Source of the DNA: an uncultured Paraprevotella sp.
GTDB lineage: Bacteria > Bacteroidota > Bacteroidia > Bacteroidales > Bacteroidaceae
Assembly (NCBI GenBank): GCA_944321365.1
Contig: CALULA010000008.1
Location: 1-64,000, forward strand
DNA length: 64,000 nt
Direction of reading: 5' to 3'
In this document: in pieces, positions 55,213-63,949 of the stretch
Numbering within the stretch: position 1 is the first letter of the stretch
Layout of the letters: each line of letters opens with the position of its first letter
Notes under the pieces: model-generated
Database searches by the model: none
What the model was told of the DNA's origin: nothing
What the model saw: only the letters and a program-made list of their open reading frames with translations
Made by a program: the position numbers and the translations under genes

Positions 55213-57555
55213 TCACTCCGTGCGGATGCTGAGCACGGGATTCTCGCGGGCCACCCGGCGAATCTGGAACCAGACCGTCAGCAGCGTGACGCCGCCAATC
55301 AGCACGAAGGCCAGCAGGAAGAGCCACCAGTGGATGGGCGTCTTGTAGGCGAAGGTCTGCAGATAATAGTACACGGCGTACCAGCCCACTGGGGCAGCCA
55401 CCACAAAGCCGATGAGCAGGATGCGCAGGTAGTAGGTGCAGAACATGCCGACAATCTGCCCCGACCGGGCACCCATCACCTTGCGCAGTCCGATTTCCTT
55501 GCGGCGGTAGTTGCACTCGAAGAGTGTCATGGCGAACACGCCGCTCAGGGCAATCACCACGGCCAGTGCGCAGAACAGCAACAGCGTCTGCTGCGTATGC
55601 TTCTCGCGCTGGTAGATGTTCTCCATCAGCTGGAACTGCGACTTGATTTCCCACTGCCTGTCGGGGGCGAACTTCAGGCAGTATTCGCGGACAGGTCCAA
55701 AGGCGTCCATCAGGTCCACACCGTCCTTGATGCGGATGTTGGCGCACCAGCGGTACCCCCAATGCTGGTATTCCCCGCTGCGGAAGATAACAAAGCAGGC
55801 AGGCTGCACCTCCTCGCGCAGCGAACCCATCTTGAAGTCCTCGCAGATGCCTACGACAGGGCCTACATAAGGAATTGAATCCCCCACGCGGATGCTCGGA
55901 TAGGCCTCATACGCCGCCCGGTTGAAAATCATCTGGTTGTCCGCAGTCTGCGGATTGAAGTCCTCCCCCTCTACCAGCCGGATGCCCATCACCTTCAGGT
56001 AGTTGTCCGACACCGGCAGGGAAATGAAGTTCAGATAACCGCCATCCGAAGCCGGTCTCCCCCACCACATCACCTGATGGTTGAACTGCGCCGACAGCAT
56101 GAAGCGGGACAGGGCCACGTCCTCCACGCAGGCCACCTGCCGCAGCCCGGCGGCAAAGGCCTCGGCGTCCTGCTCCCACACGCCCGCCGAAGACAGGCCT
56201 ATGGTCAGCACACGGTCCTGGTCGTAGCCCAGATAGGAATGCCGCATATAGTAGTTCTGGCTCATGATGCCCCCGACGATGACCACCAGTGCCATGGCCA
56301 CCGCCAGCTGCAGGCCGATGAGCAGGTTGCGCAGCCGCCGTCCGCGCCCCGTCAGCCCGAAGTTGCCCTTGAGCACCAGTGCGGGCTGGAAAGAAGTGGT
56401 GTAATAGGCAGGGAACACGCTGGCCAGCCAGCCCGTGAGCAGGGCCACGGCCGCCGTCAGCCCGACAACGAGCGGATAGTCCCGCAGACGGATGTTGACG
56501 TTGAACAGTTCGTTGACGAAGCTCTCCTGCAAGGCCAGCACCACCAGCAGTGAAAGCGCAAAGGACAGCAACGCCAAGAAGACACCCTCCGAAATCAGTC
56601 CGCGCACCAGCGTGCGCCGCCGGGCACCCAACACCCGCTGCGTGTTCAAGCTGCGCATGCGCAACGGTGCCAAGGCCGTGTAGAAGTTAGTGAAGTTGAT
56701 GGCCGCCGTGAGGATGATGAGCACACAGATGCACAGATAGATGAACTGCTGTGCGGGATCAGCCTTGGGCAGTTCGCCGCCCTCTGTCTGCAGTTCCGGG
56801 CGATAGAACAGTTCGTTGTAAGGCGTAAGATGAATCCTTGAATTGTAGAAATCTGCAGTGTCCTTAGGATTCAGCAACCACTCCACCTCTTCTTTCTTTG
56901 CCGGGTCCCTGAGCTGCAGATAGGCATAATAGCGGTATTCCGTCCAGTTGTTAACCTGATAGTCGGCCAGGTTATTGTACACGTGATTCTGCATCGAGCA
57001 GTTGTCGGGAAAGTCGCGGTACACGCCGCCAATGGTCCACTGTTCGTTGTTGCCCAGCCGCCAGATGACCGTGCCCACCAAATCGGTGCGATGATACACC
57101 CGGAGAGCCAGGCTTTCGGGAATGTACAGATAGTTGGGGCAGACAAACGTGGCGGTGTCGCACGCCACCCAGTCGAACCCGAACATGTCAAAGAACTGGG
57201 GCGTGATGCCGTGCGCCTCGCTCTCGAACTCCGTCTGGCGGTCCTCCGTGGCGGCGCGGAGATACCAGCGTTCCGTCAAGGCATAGCGTTCGATTTCGGG
57301 CGACACTCTGGCATATTGTTGCTCAATTATGGGCCGGGCATGCAGGCTCGATGTCTGGAAATCCGGGTAGGTGATGCTGACGTGGAAAATACGGTCGCCC
57401 GCCGTGATGCGGTCGTTGTACGTCATCTCGTACTGCACCTCCATCATCATGACGATGAAAGCGGCGAAGGCCAGCGTCAGGCCCGCGACGTTCATGAGGA
57501 CCGACACGGGGAACCGCCGGAAGATGCTGATGAAATTCTTATATAAAGCTTTCAT
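55213..57555 (-). CDS. ABC transporter permease, MacB/FtsX type
   Basis: A 780-residue permease. Hydrophobic helices occur near the N-terminus (FPVSVLMNVAGLTLAFAAFI), in a middle cluster (about 280-430, e.g. FIYLCICVLIILTAAINFTN, FLALLSFALSLLVVLAL, LLIGLQLAVAMALVVIVGG) and at the C-terminus (about 665-775), with large extracytoplasmic MacB_PCD-like domains between them. It is the double-length FtsX-type permease common in Bacteroidota. Paired with the ATPase gene 23 bp upstream and with adaptor and TolC genes, it completes a tripartite exporter. Substrate unknown; such exporters carry peptides, macrolides or lipids. Confidence 0.9.
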   Translation of the reverse strand: MKALYKNFISIFRRFPVSVLMNVAGLTLAFAAFIVMMMEVQYEMTYNDRITAGDRIFHVSITYPDFQTSSLHARPIIEQQYARVSPEIERYALTERWYLRAATEDRQTEFESEAHGITPQFFDMFGFDWVACDTATFVCPNYLYIPESLALRVYHRTDLVGTVIWRLGNNEQWTIGGVYRDFPDNCSMQNHVYNNLADYQVNNWTEYRYYAYLQLRDPAKKEEVEWLLNPKDTADFYNSRIHLTPYNELFYRPELQTEGGELPKADPAQQFIYLCICVLIILTAAINFTNFYTALAPLRMRSLNTQRVLGARRRTLVRGLISEGVFLALLSFALSLLVVLALQESFVNELFNVNIRLRDYPLVVGLTAAVALLTGWLASVFPAYYTTSFQPALVLKGNFGLTGRGRRLRNLLIGLQLAVAMALVVIVGGIMSQNYYMRHSYLGYDQDRVLTIGLSSAGVWEQDAEAFAAGLRQVACVEDVALSRFMLSAQFNHQVMWWGRPASDGGYLNFISLPVSDNYLKVMGIRLVEGEDFNPQTADNQMIFNRAAYEAYPSIRVGDSIPYVGPVVGICEDFKMGSLREEVQPACFVIFRSGEYQHWGYRWCANIRIKDGVDLMDAFGPVREYCLKFAPDRQWEIKSQFQLMENIYQREKHTQQTLLLFCALAVVIALSGVFAMTLFECNYRRKEIGLRKVMGARSGQIVGMFCTYYLRILLIGFVVAAPVGWYAVYYYLQTFAYKTPIHWWLFLLAFVLIGGVTLLTVWFQIRRVARENPVLSIRTE

Positions 57556-57578
57556 GGGATTCGTTCTGGTTTAAAGGG

Positions 57579-58253
57579 TTAGTCTTCTGTTTCCGTCACG
57601 ATGCACCCGTCGAACAGGTGGATGATGCGGCGCGCGCTGGCCGCGTCGTGGCTGTTGTGCGTCACCATCACGATGGTGGTCCCCTCGCTGTTCAGGTCTT
57701 CCAGCAGGCCGATGACTTCCCGCCCGTGGGCGGAATCCAGATTACCCGTCGGCTCGTCGGCCAGAATGAGTTGCGGATGCGTGACGACCGCGCGGGCTAT
57801 TGCAACCCGCTGCTGCTGTCCGCCGGAGAGCTGCTGGGGATAGTGCTTTGCGCGGTGACTCATCTTCATGCGGTCCAGCATGGCGTTCACCCGTTCGCGC
57901 CGCTGCCTTGCGGGCACCTGGGCATAAATAAGCGGCAGCTCCACATTCTCGTACACGGTCAGCTCGTCGATGAGGTTAAAGCTCTGGAACACGAATCCTA
58001 TGGCACCTTTCCGCAGGTCCGTGCGGTCGTCCTCTTTCAGACGGGCCACTTCCTTCCCGTTGAGCAGGTAGCTGCCCTCGGTGGGGTTATCCAGCAGCCC
58101 GATGATGTTCAACAACGTGGACTTGCCACAGCCCGACGGCCCCATGATGGCCACAAACTCACCGTCGTCGATGTGCAGGTTGATGTGCGACAATGCAATG
58201 GTCTCCACTTCTTCGGTGCGGAATACCTTTCCCAAATTCTCGATGTGTATCAT
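57579..58253 (-). CDS. ABC transporter ATP-binding protein, MacB/LolD type
   Basis: A 224-residue ATPase. Walker A GPSGCGKST at about 38-46, Q-loop FQSFNL, signature LSGGQQQRVAIARA, Walker B LILADEPTGNLD, and H-loop MVTHNSHDA. The LDNPTEGSYLLNGKEV region and the size place it in the MacB/LolD (o228) subfamily. Third in the four-gene operon; 27 bp after the adaptor gene. Confidence 0.95.
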   Translation of the reverse strand: MIHIENLGKVFRTEEVETIALSHINLHIDDGEFVAIMGPSGCGKSTLLNIIGLLDNPTEGSYLLNGKEVARLKEDDRTDLRKGAIGFVFQSFNLIDELTVYENVELPLIYAQVPARQRRERVNAMLDRMKMSHRAKHYPQQLSGGQQQRVAIARAVVTHPQLILADEPTGNLDSAHGREVIGLLEDLNSEGTTIVMVTHNSHDAASARRIIHLFDGCIVTETED

Positions 58254-58280
58254 ACTTCTATCAGCTTTTATGGTGTAAAA

Positions 58281-59531
58281 TTAATAAATATCCAGTTCAT
58301 CGCTGGCCTTGTAGCTCTCATATCCTGAGACAATCACGCGCTCGCCCGGCTCCAGCCCCTCTATCACCTCGTAGTAGAGCGGGTTCTGCCGCCCGATGCG
58401 GATGTTGCGGCGGTAGGCCTTGGTGCCCTCCGCGTTGAGCACGAAAATCCACTCCCCGCCCGTCACCTGATAGAACGTACCCTTGGGGATGAGCACGCAG
58501 TCCGCCGACTTGCCCAGCTGCAGGTCGATATAGTAACTCTGTCCGCTGCGAATCTGTTCGGGCCGTTCGCCCTCGAAGACGAACTCCGTGCGGAAACGGC
58601 CGGAACGTACCTCCGGGAACACCTTGCGCAAGTGCAGGCGGTAGGTCTGCCTGTCGCGGACGAACGTGCCGTACAGACCGGTACGCACACGGTCGATATA
58701 GTGCTCGTCAATCTGCGCCTCCACCTTGAAGTCCGACAGGTCGTTCACCTGCCCGATCTTCTGTCCGGACTGGATGCTGGCCCCCAGCTCCACATCGAGC
58801 AGGCCCAGCTCACCGTCGATCTTGGAACGCACCTCCAGCCGGTCCTTCCGTTCGCGGATCAGAGTCAGGTTGCGCTGCATGTTGGCCAGGTTGTCCTCCA
58901 TCTGCTCCATCTGTATGCTGCGGTAGATGGAGTCCTGCTGCAGCCGTTCGCTGATGAGCCGGTACTGGCGGCGGGCCAGTTCATAGTCCTCACGGGCCTG
59001 CAGGAACTCTTCGTGGCTGATGAGCTCCTCGCTGACGAGCCGCTCATACTGGCGGAACGTGCGTTCGCACCGCTGCAGGTTCTGCTCTATCTGCAGCTTC
59101 TCCATCTCGTTGTTCAGCTTGTCCTGCTGCATGGTCACCTGTGTGTTGCGCAGCAGGTTCTGCTTCTCCGCCAGCTCGGCTTCGGCATTCAGAATCTGCA
59201 TGTCCAGATTGGCGTTGGTCAGACGCACCAGCACATCGCCGGCCTTGACCGCCGCCCCTTCCTCCACGACCTTCTCGGCCACGATGCCTCCCTCTTCGGG
59301 CGACACCTGCACCACGGAGATGGGGGCCACCTGCCCCTCGATGCGGATGAAATCGTCGAACTTCGCCTTCCTAACCTCCACGATGTTCAGCGTGCGGCGG
59401 TCTACCGACAGCACACTGCTGTGCTCACCGAAAAGAATCCATGCGACGAGGGCCGCGATGAGCGCACCGCCCACCAGCCACGGCACATGCCGGAGGCGCA
59501 GTCCTTTGCGGGGTTTCAACTGTATGTCCAT
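58281..59531 (-). CDS. Periplasmic adaptor (HlyD/MacA-like membrane fusion protein)
   Basis: About 416 residues from MDIQLKPRKGLRLRHVPWLV. One N-terminal membrane helix (about 17-36), a barrel-sandwich lipoyl part (VVQVSPEEGGIVAEKVVEEG), a long alpha-hairpin coiled coil (about 105-220; AEAELAEKQNLLRNTQ, QYERLVSEELISHEEFLQA), then beta-barrel and membrane-proximal domains ending EGLEPGERVIVSGYESYKAS. It joins the ABC permease to the TolC-type channel. 50 bp after the TolC gene. Confidence 0.92.
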   Translation of the reverse strand: MDIQLKPRKGLRLRHVPWLVGGALIAALVAWILFGEHSSVLSVDRRTLNIVEVRKAKFDDFIRIEGQVAPISVVQVSPEEGGIVAEKVVEEGAAVKAGDVLVRLTNANLDMQILNAEAELAEKQNLLRNTQVTMQQDKLNNEMEKLQIEQNLQRCERTFRQYERLVSEELISHEEFLQAREDYELARRQYRLISERLQQDSIYRSIQMEQMEDNLANMQRNLTLIRERKDRLEVRSKIDGELGLLDVELGASIQSGQKIGQVNDLSDFKVEAQIDEHYIDRVRTGLYGTFVRDRQTYRLHLRKVFPEVRSGRFRTEFVFEGERPEQIRSGQSYYIDLQLGKSADCVLIPKGTFYQVTGGEWIFVLNAEGTKAYRRNIRIGRQNPLYYEVIEGLEPGERVIVSGYESYKASDELDIY

Positions 59532-59581
59532 AACGTTCTTGTTTTTAATATTCTGCTCAAAAGCGTCAGCGGCGCACGCGG

Positions 59582-60922
59582 TCAGTACAGCGGCACTCCC
59601 TGATAATAGTCTACCACGCGGCTCTGCACGAACAGGTCGAGGCGGCACTGCAGGAGCGATGCCCGGCTGGACTGCAGGCTGGCTGCCGCCGTGCGCAGGT
59701 CGACGGCCCCGGCCAGCCCCTCCTCGAACTTGCGGGACACCACGTGATAGGCCAGCGAATCGGCCTCCAGCTGCCGGCTCTTCTGTCCGTACTCCTTGCG
59801 CAAGGACTCGCGCTGCAGCACGGCCTGCTGGATTTGGGCCAGCAACTGCTCCTGCTGCCGGGCGTAGCTCTCCTGCGCGATATGGTACTGGTACTTGCTA
59901 CGCCGGTAGTTCATCACGTTGGCCAGACGCTCGAACAGCGGCAGACTGACATTAAAGGTGAAATACTCACCCAGGTTGTTCCTGAACTGCCGGTGGAAAG
60001 GGTCATAGCCCCCTTCGCCCAGACGGCGGAAGTAGGAGCTGGACACCCCGGCCGAGAATGACACCGACGGGAAGAAGCTGCCCAGTGCCTGCCGCCGGGC
60101 ATAGCAGCTGCTCTGCAGGCTCAAACGGCTGAGCCGCAGCGTGGGGTTGTGCCCGTCGGCATAAGCATAGGTGCGGGCAATCTCCTCCCGTGCGACAGAT
60201 GCGGAGAGTGCCGCCTCCACCTGTCCCTCCGCCATGCCGCCGACCGAAACGGCCAAAGAGTCCCCCACCGGGAAGTTCATCTGCTGCTTCAGGGCGAGGA
60301 CGGCCTCTTCCGTCAGGTTCTCCGTATGCGTCAGGTCGTAATCGTCCTGGGCATACTGGGCCTCTATCAGCGCCACGTCCGCCGTGCTCTTCAAGCCCAG
60401 GTCGCGCTGGCGGCAGACCTGCCGGAGCCTCAGGCGGCTTTCCTCGCGCTTCTCCCGCACATACGTACATAATTGTCTGTAATAAACCACCTGCGCAAAG
60501 GCATTCATCACGGACAGTGCCGTCTGGTCCTTCAGTTCCTCCATGGACGTCTTGCCATACTGCTGCTGCACGAGCTGCATCTTCAGCTGCTGCACCAGCC
60601 GCCCGCCCTGGAACAGCGGGAGCGACAGACTGAGCGAATAGCTGTTGTTGAAGTTCGACACCGTATTGTAGGTGTTGGTCTCCGGGTCCAGCGAACGGCC
60701 AAAGCTGTAGTTGACTCCCGTACCGGCAGACATGCTGGGCAGGAAAGCCGTGACGGCCTCGGTGAGCCGGGTGCGGTCGCTGCGCAGGCTCCAGTGCTGC
60801 TGCTTCAGACTGCGGTTGTGCTCCAGGGCGTAGGCGATGCAGTCCTGCATGGTCCACGCCTCCTGTCCGGCGGCGGCAAGCCCGGAGGCACACAGGCAAA
60901 TGATGGAAAACACTCGTTTCAT
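59582..60922 (-). CDS. TolC-family outer-membrane efflux protein
   Basis: A 446-residue protein from ATG 60922, with signal peptide MKRVFSIICLCASGLAAA; the longer ORF runs back through the sigma-54 promoter and is excluded. Two outer-membrane-efflux repeats are visible, each starting with a long helix and ending in short strands (TMQDCIAYALEHNRSLKQQH; YFTFNVSLPLFERLANVMNY). It forms the trimeric channel-tunnel. First gene of the export operon, 15 nt after the predicted sigma-54 start site, so the 5' leader is very short. Confidence 0.92.
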   Translation of the reverse strand: MKRVFSIICLCASGLAAAGQEAWTMQDCIAYALEHNRSLKQQHWSLRSDRTRLTEAVTAFLPSMSAGTGVNYSFGRSLDPETNTYNTVSNFNNSYSLSLSLPLFQGGRLVQQLKMQLVQQQYGKTSMEELKDQTALSVMNAFAQVVYYRQLCTYVREKREESRLRLRQVCRQRDLGLKSTADVALIEAQYAQDDYDLTHTENLTEEAVLALKQQMNFPVGDSLAVSVGGMAEGQVEAALSASVAREEIARTYAYADGHNPTLRLSRLSLQSSCYARRQALGSFFPSVSFSAGVSSSYFRRLGEGGYDPFHRQFRNNLGEYFTFNVSLPLFERLANVMNYRRSKYQYHIAQESYARQQEQLLAQIQQAVLQRESLRKEYGQKSRQLEADSLAYHVVSRKFEEGLAGAVDLRTAAASLQSSRASLLQCRLDLFVQSRVVDYYQGVPLY

Positions 60923-60947
60923 GTCCACTTCGTTTTCCGGTTTCCCC

Positions 60948-60962
60948 TCAAAAGACGTGCCA
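60948..60962 (-). promoter_or_regulatory. Sigma-54 promoter of the export operon
   Basis: Minus strand TGGCACG at 60962-60956, 4-bp spacer, TTGA at 60951-60948. Consensus is TGGCACG-N4-TTGC; only the last base differs. The -24 GG is at 60961-60960, placing +1 at about 60936, 14 bp before the tolC start codon. Confidence 0.75.
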
Positions 60963-61016
60963 GAAACATAACCGACTATGGACAAGAACGTTACGGACAA
61001 AACGGCAGACGGAGGC

Positions 61017-61055
61017 TGTCCAAGAGTTGGACAAACGGTGTCCAATTTCTGGACA
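61017..61055. promoter_or_regulatory. Tandem activator-binding dyads (probable sigma-54 enhancer)
   Basis: Two perfect dyads TGTCCA-N5-TGGACA at 61017-61033 and 61039-61055, centres 22 bp apart (two helical turns), about 88 and 110 bp upstream of the predicted sigma-54 start. Half-sites TGGACA (60979), CGGACA (60994) and TGTCCA (61133, at the regulator's own -7 element) flank them. Position and symmetry fit binding by the NtrC-type regulator encoded next door. Confidence 0.7.
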
Positions 61056-61126
61056 ACGCCGCACCGGGCGGAGGATTCCGCCAAAAGAAAAGCCACCGGA
61101 AGCAAGGTTTTCCGTCAGTTTTCACG

Positions 61127-61134
61127 TAACTTTG
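61127..61134 (+). promoter_or_regulatory. -7 element for the response regulator gene
   Basis: TAACTTTG, 25 bp before the ATG. It overlaps a TGTCCA half-site at 61133, so the regulator may repress itself. Confidence 0.45.
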
Positions 61135-61159
61135 TCCAAAAGCATAACCTAATGACAAG

Positions 61160-62506
61160 ATGGCCCGTTCACGTTCCATACTGATTGTAGACGACAACAA
61201 AGGAATACTCACCTCCCTACAGTTCGTGCTGGGCGACCGCTTTGCGCACGTGCTCAGCCTGTCGTCGCCGCAGGGCATCCTGCCCCTGCTGGAGCGGCAG
61301 ACGGTGGACGTGGTATTGCTCGACATGAACTTCTCTGCCGGACAGAACAGCGGCAACGAGGGACTTTTCTACCTGCAGGAAATCAAGCGACACCATCCCC
61401 GGCTGCCCGTGGTGCTGTTCACGGCCTTTGCCGACATCAGTCTGGCCGTGGAGGGCCTGAAACGCGGAGCGGCGGACTTCGTGGTCAAGCCCTACGACAA
61501 TGCCCGCCTGATACAGACACTGGAGGAGGCCTGTGCACAGAAAGGAAAACCGCAACCGCACCGGAAGTCCACGGCGGAAAACGCCACCGGCATGTTCTGG
61601 GGCACATCGCCCGCCATGCTACGGCTGCACGAACAGGTGCTGCGCTGCAGCGAGACAGATGCCAACATCCTCATCACCGGCGAGAACGGAACGGGGAAGG
61701 AACTGCTGGCACGCGAAATCCATGCGGTCTCCCGACGCCGCGAAAGGCCGCTGGTCATCGTGGACATGGGAGCCATCACCGACACGCTGTTCGAGAGCGA
61801 ACTCTTCGGTCATGTCAAGGGAGCCTTCACCGATGCCCGGCAGGACCGCGAGGGACGTTTCGAAGCCGCCAACTGCGGCACGCTCTTCCTGGACGAAATC
61901 GGCAACCTTCCCCTGCACCTGCAATCCAAACTGCTGACCGCACTGCAGAGCAGACAGGTGGTGCGCGTGGGGAGCAACACCCCCATCAGCGTAGACATCC
62001 GCCTGATCTGCGCCACCAACAAGGACCTGCCCGCGATGGTGGACCGGGGCGAGTTCCGCGAAGACCTGCTCTACCGCATCAACACCATCCACCTGAACCT
62101 GCCCCCGCTGCGCGAACGCCGCGAGGACATCCTGCCGCTGGCCCGACGCTTCCTGCGCCACTATGCCGACCGCTACGGACGGACCGCCCAGGACTTCTCG
62201 CCCGAAGCAATGGCCCGGCTGGAACAGCATCCGTGGTACGGCAATATCCGCGAACTGCAGCACGCCGTGGAACGGGCCGTCATCCTAGGAGAAAACGACC
62301 TGATTCTGCCCGAACAACTCAACCTGGTTACACGCAGCACACCGCCCGACACTTCCATGCCCACCCCGCAAACGTTGGAAGAAATGGAATGCGAAGCCAT
62401 CCGGCAGGCATTGGATTTCTGCAAAGGAAACTACTCACTGGCCGCAGTGCGGCTGGGCATCTCCCGCCAGACCCTATACAACAAAATCAAGCGCTATGGA
62501 CTTTAA
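61160..62506 (+). CDS. NtrC-family sigma-54-dependent response regulator
   Basis: A 448-residue three-domain protein. Receiver domain (1-125): Asp11/Asp12, phosphoacceptor Asp55 in LLDMNF, Thr88 and Lys110. AAA+ domain (about 145-385): Walker A GENGTGK at 174-180, the sigma-54-contact loop GAFTDA at 221-226, Walker B LFLDEIGN and the R-finger region REDLLYRINTIHL. C-terminal Fis-type helix-turn-helix (SLAAVRLGISRQTLYNKIKR). It activates transcription only with sigma-54, and the divergent operon has such a promoter. It overlaps the histidine kinase gene by 11 bp. Confidence 0.95.
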   Translation: MARSRSILIVDDNKGILTSLQFVLGDRFAHVLSLSSPQGILPLLERQTVDVVLLDMNFSAGQNSGNEGLFYLQEIKRHHPRLPVVLFTAFADISLAVEGLKRGAADFVVKPYDNARLIQTLEEACAQKGKPQPHRKSTAENATGMFWGTSPAMLRLHEQVLRCSETDANILITGENGTGKELLAREIHAVSRRRERPLVIVDMGAITDTLFESELFGHVKGAFTDARQDREGRFEAANCGTLFLDEIGNLPLHLQSKLLTALQSRQVVRVGSNTPISVDIRLICATNKDLPAMVDRGEFREDLLYRINTIHLNLPPLRERREDILPLARRFLRHYADRYGRTAQDFSPEAMARLEQHPWYGNIRELQHAVERAVILGENDLILPEQLNLVTRSTPPDTSMPTPQTLEEMECEAIRQALDFCKGNYSLAAVRLGISRQTLYNKIKRYGL

Positions 62507-63803
62507 GTACTATCGGCTTTCATTGTTCCACCTCATCATGCTGGCCCTGCAAACCGTCGGACTGGCCGCAGCCTTATGGTGGGACTACCGAACACTGGGC
62601 CTCGTGCTGCTGGGCACACTGGCACTGACCTGTGCCAACCTGATGCGTCTCTACCGCAACGTGCTCGAAAATCTGGATCTGATGTTCAAGGCACTGACCA
62701 ACGAGGACTACACATTCCGCCTGCCCGTGCGGAGCCGTATGAACAACAGCCGGAAATACATCAACAAACAGTTTAACGCCTACAGCCAGCATATCCGGCT
62801 TCAACGGCAAGCCCAACAAGAGCACGACGTGTTTTACCAGCTGATCATGGAACACATACGGACTGGTGTAGTCGTACTGGACGAGCAAGGACGAGTGCTG
62901 CAAGCCAATCCCATGGCCCTGCAACTGCTGGGAGTTCCTACCCTGCGCAACATATCCGCCCTGAACAAGTACGGCGAGGAAACCGTCAGAGCATTTCTGC
63001 TGGCCGCACCCGGTACACCCCGCCAGCTGGTGCTGCACATACAGAACGGACAAAAAACACTATGGATGCAGACCACACGACTCTCCACTTCGCAGGGCAT
63101 CTGGCGACTGGTGACACTCGACGACAACCAACAAGCCTTAGACAAACGCGAAGCCGAAGCCTATAACCAACTGCTTCACGTGCTGAGCCATGAAATCATG
63201 AACGGTATAACACCCATCGTCTCACTCAGCTCCACACTGATCGAAAAGGACCACGCAAGCCGCGAGGACTGTCTGCAGGGACTGCAAGTCATCCATACCA
63301 CATCCGGCGACCTGCTCCATTTCGTGGAGAACTGCCGCCGGTTCATGTCGCTGCCGCAGCCGCTCCCCACCTTATTCTACGTACGCGAACTGACCACCGA
63401 GCTGGAGACGATGCAGCTCATTCCGTCCGCCATAGAATGGAAATGCACCGTACTGCCCGCCGACCTGATGCTTCATGCCGACAAGGCTCTGATACGCCAA
63501 GTGCTGATCAACCTGATACACAATGCCGTACAGGCCATAGACGGAAAAGGCGGACATATTGCCTGCGAAGCCTATACCACAGCCGATGACCACGTGGCCA
63601 TCAGGATAAGCAACGACGGCCCACCCATACCGGAAACCGAACGGACACATATCTTTGTTCCGTTCTTCACCACCAAACACAAAGGTACGGGATTAGGTCT
63701 GCCCATATGCCGCCAAATCATGACGTCCTCTCACGGCACCATCTCGCTCCTGCCCGCAGGAGCCAACGGATGGAGCACCACGTTCCTGCTGGATTTCAAC
63801 TGA
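62496..63803 (+). CDS. Sensor histidine kinase
   Basis: A 435-residue inner-membrane kinase with two N-terminal helices (about 8-27 and 33-50) and almost no periplasmic loop, so it probably senses something in the membrane or cytoplasm. A HAMP/PAS-like region follows (about 55-215). The phosphoacceptor is His232 in HVLSHEIMNGITP; the ATPase domain has N box LINLIHNAVQAID, G1 ISNDGPPIP and G2 GTGLGLPICRQIM. This NtrB/NtrY-like kinase is translationally coupled to the NtrC-type regulator and would phosphorylate its Asp55. Its 3' end faces the YifB-like gene. Confidence 0.94.
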   Translation: MDFKYYRLSLFHLIMLALQTVGLAAALWWDYRTLGLVLLGTLALTCANLMRLYRNVLENLDLMFKALTNEDYTFRLPVRSRMNNSRKYINKQFNAYSQHIRLQRQAQQEHDVFYQLIMEHIRTGVVVLDEQGRVLQANPMALQLLGVPTLRNISALNKYGEETVRAFLLAAPGTPRQLVLHIQNGQKTLWMQTTRLSTSQGIWRLVTLDDNQQALDKREAEAYNQLLHVLSHEIMNGITPIVSLSSTLIEKDHASREDCLQGLQVIHTTSGDLLHFVENCRRFMSLPQPLPTLFYVRELTTELETMQLIPSAIEWKCTVLPADLMLHADKALIRQVLINLIHNAVQAIDGKGGHIACEAYTTADDHVAIRISNDGPPIPETERTHIFVPFFTTKHKGTGLGLPICRQIMTSSHGTISLLPAGANGWSTTFLLDFN

Positions 63804-63851
63804 GCCGGAAACTTTCACGCGACCTGGCTGCCGGTTGCCGGGACAGGGTAT

Positions 63852-63890
63852 AAAAAAATCTTGCGGAAAACCTCGGCATGTTTTCCGCAA
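63852..63890 (-). terminator. Terminator after the YifB-like gene, built from array 6
   Basis: Perfect 10-bp arms TTGCGGAAAA / TTTTCCGCAA (63861-63870 and 63881-63890) around a 10-nt loop. Read on the minus strand it is followed by GATTTTTTTA, a good U-tract. The stem is made of the first two units of the 22-bp array. Confidence 0.7.
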
Positions 63891-63949
63891 GAATAAGAAC
63901 GACTTTCCGCAACAACGTCCGCCGCCGTGCGGACAGCCATGTATCACTC
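63862..63949. repeat. 22-bp phased intergenic array 6 (4 units)
   Basis: Cores at 63862 (TGCGGA), 63884 (TCCGCA), 63906 (TCCGCA) and 63928 (TGCGGA), exactly 22 bp apart. It fills the gap between the kinase and the YifB-like gene, and its last unit runs into the stop codon of the latter. Confidence 0.8.
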
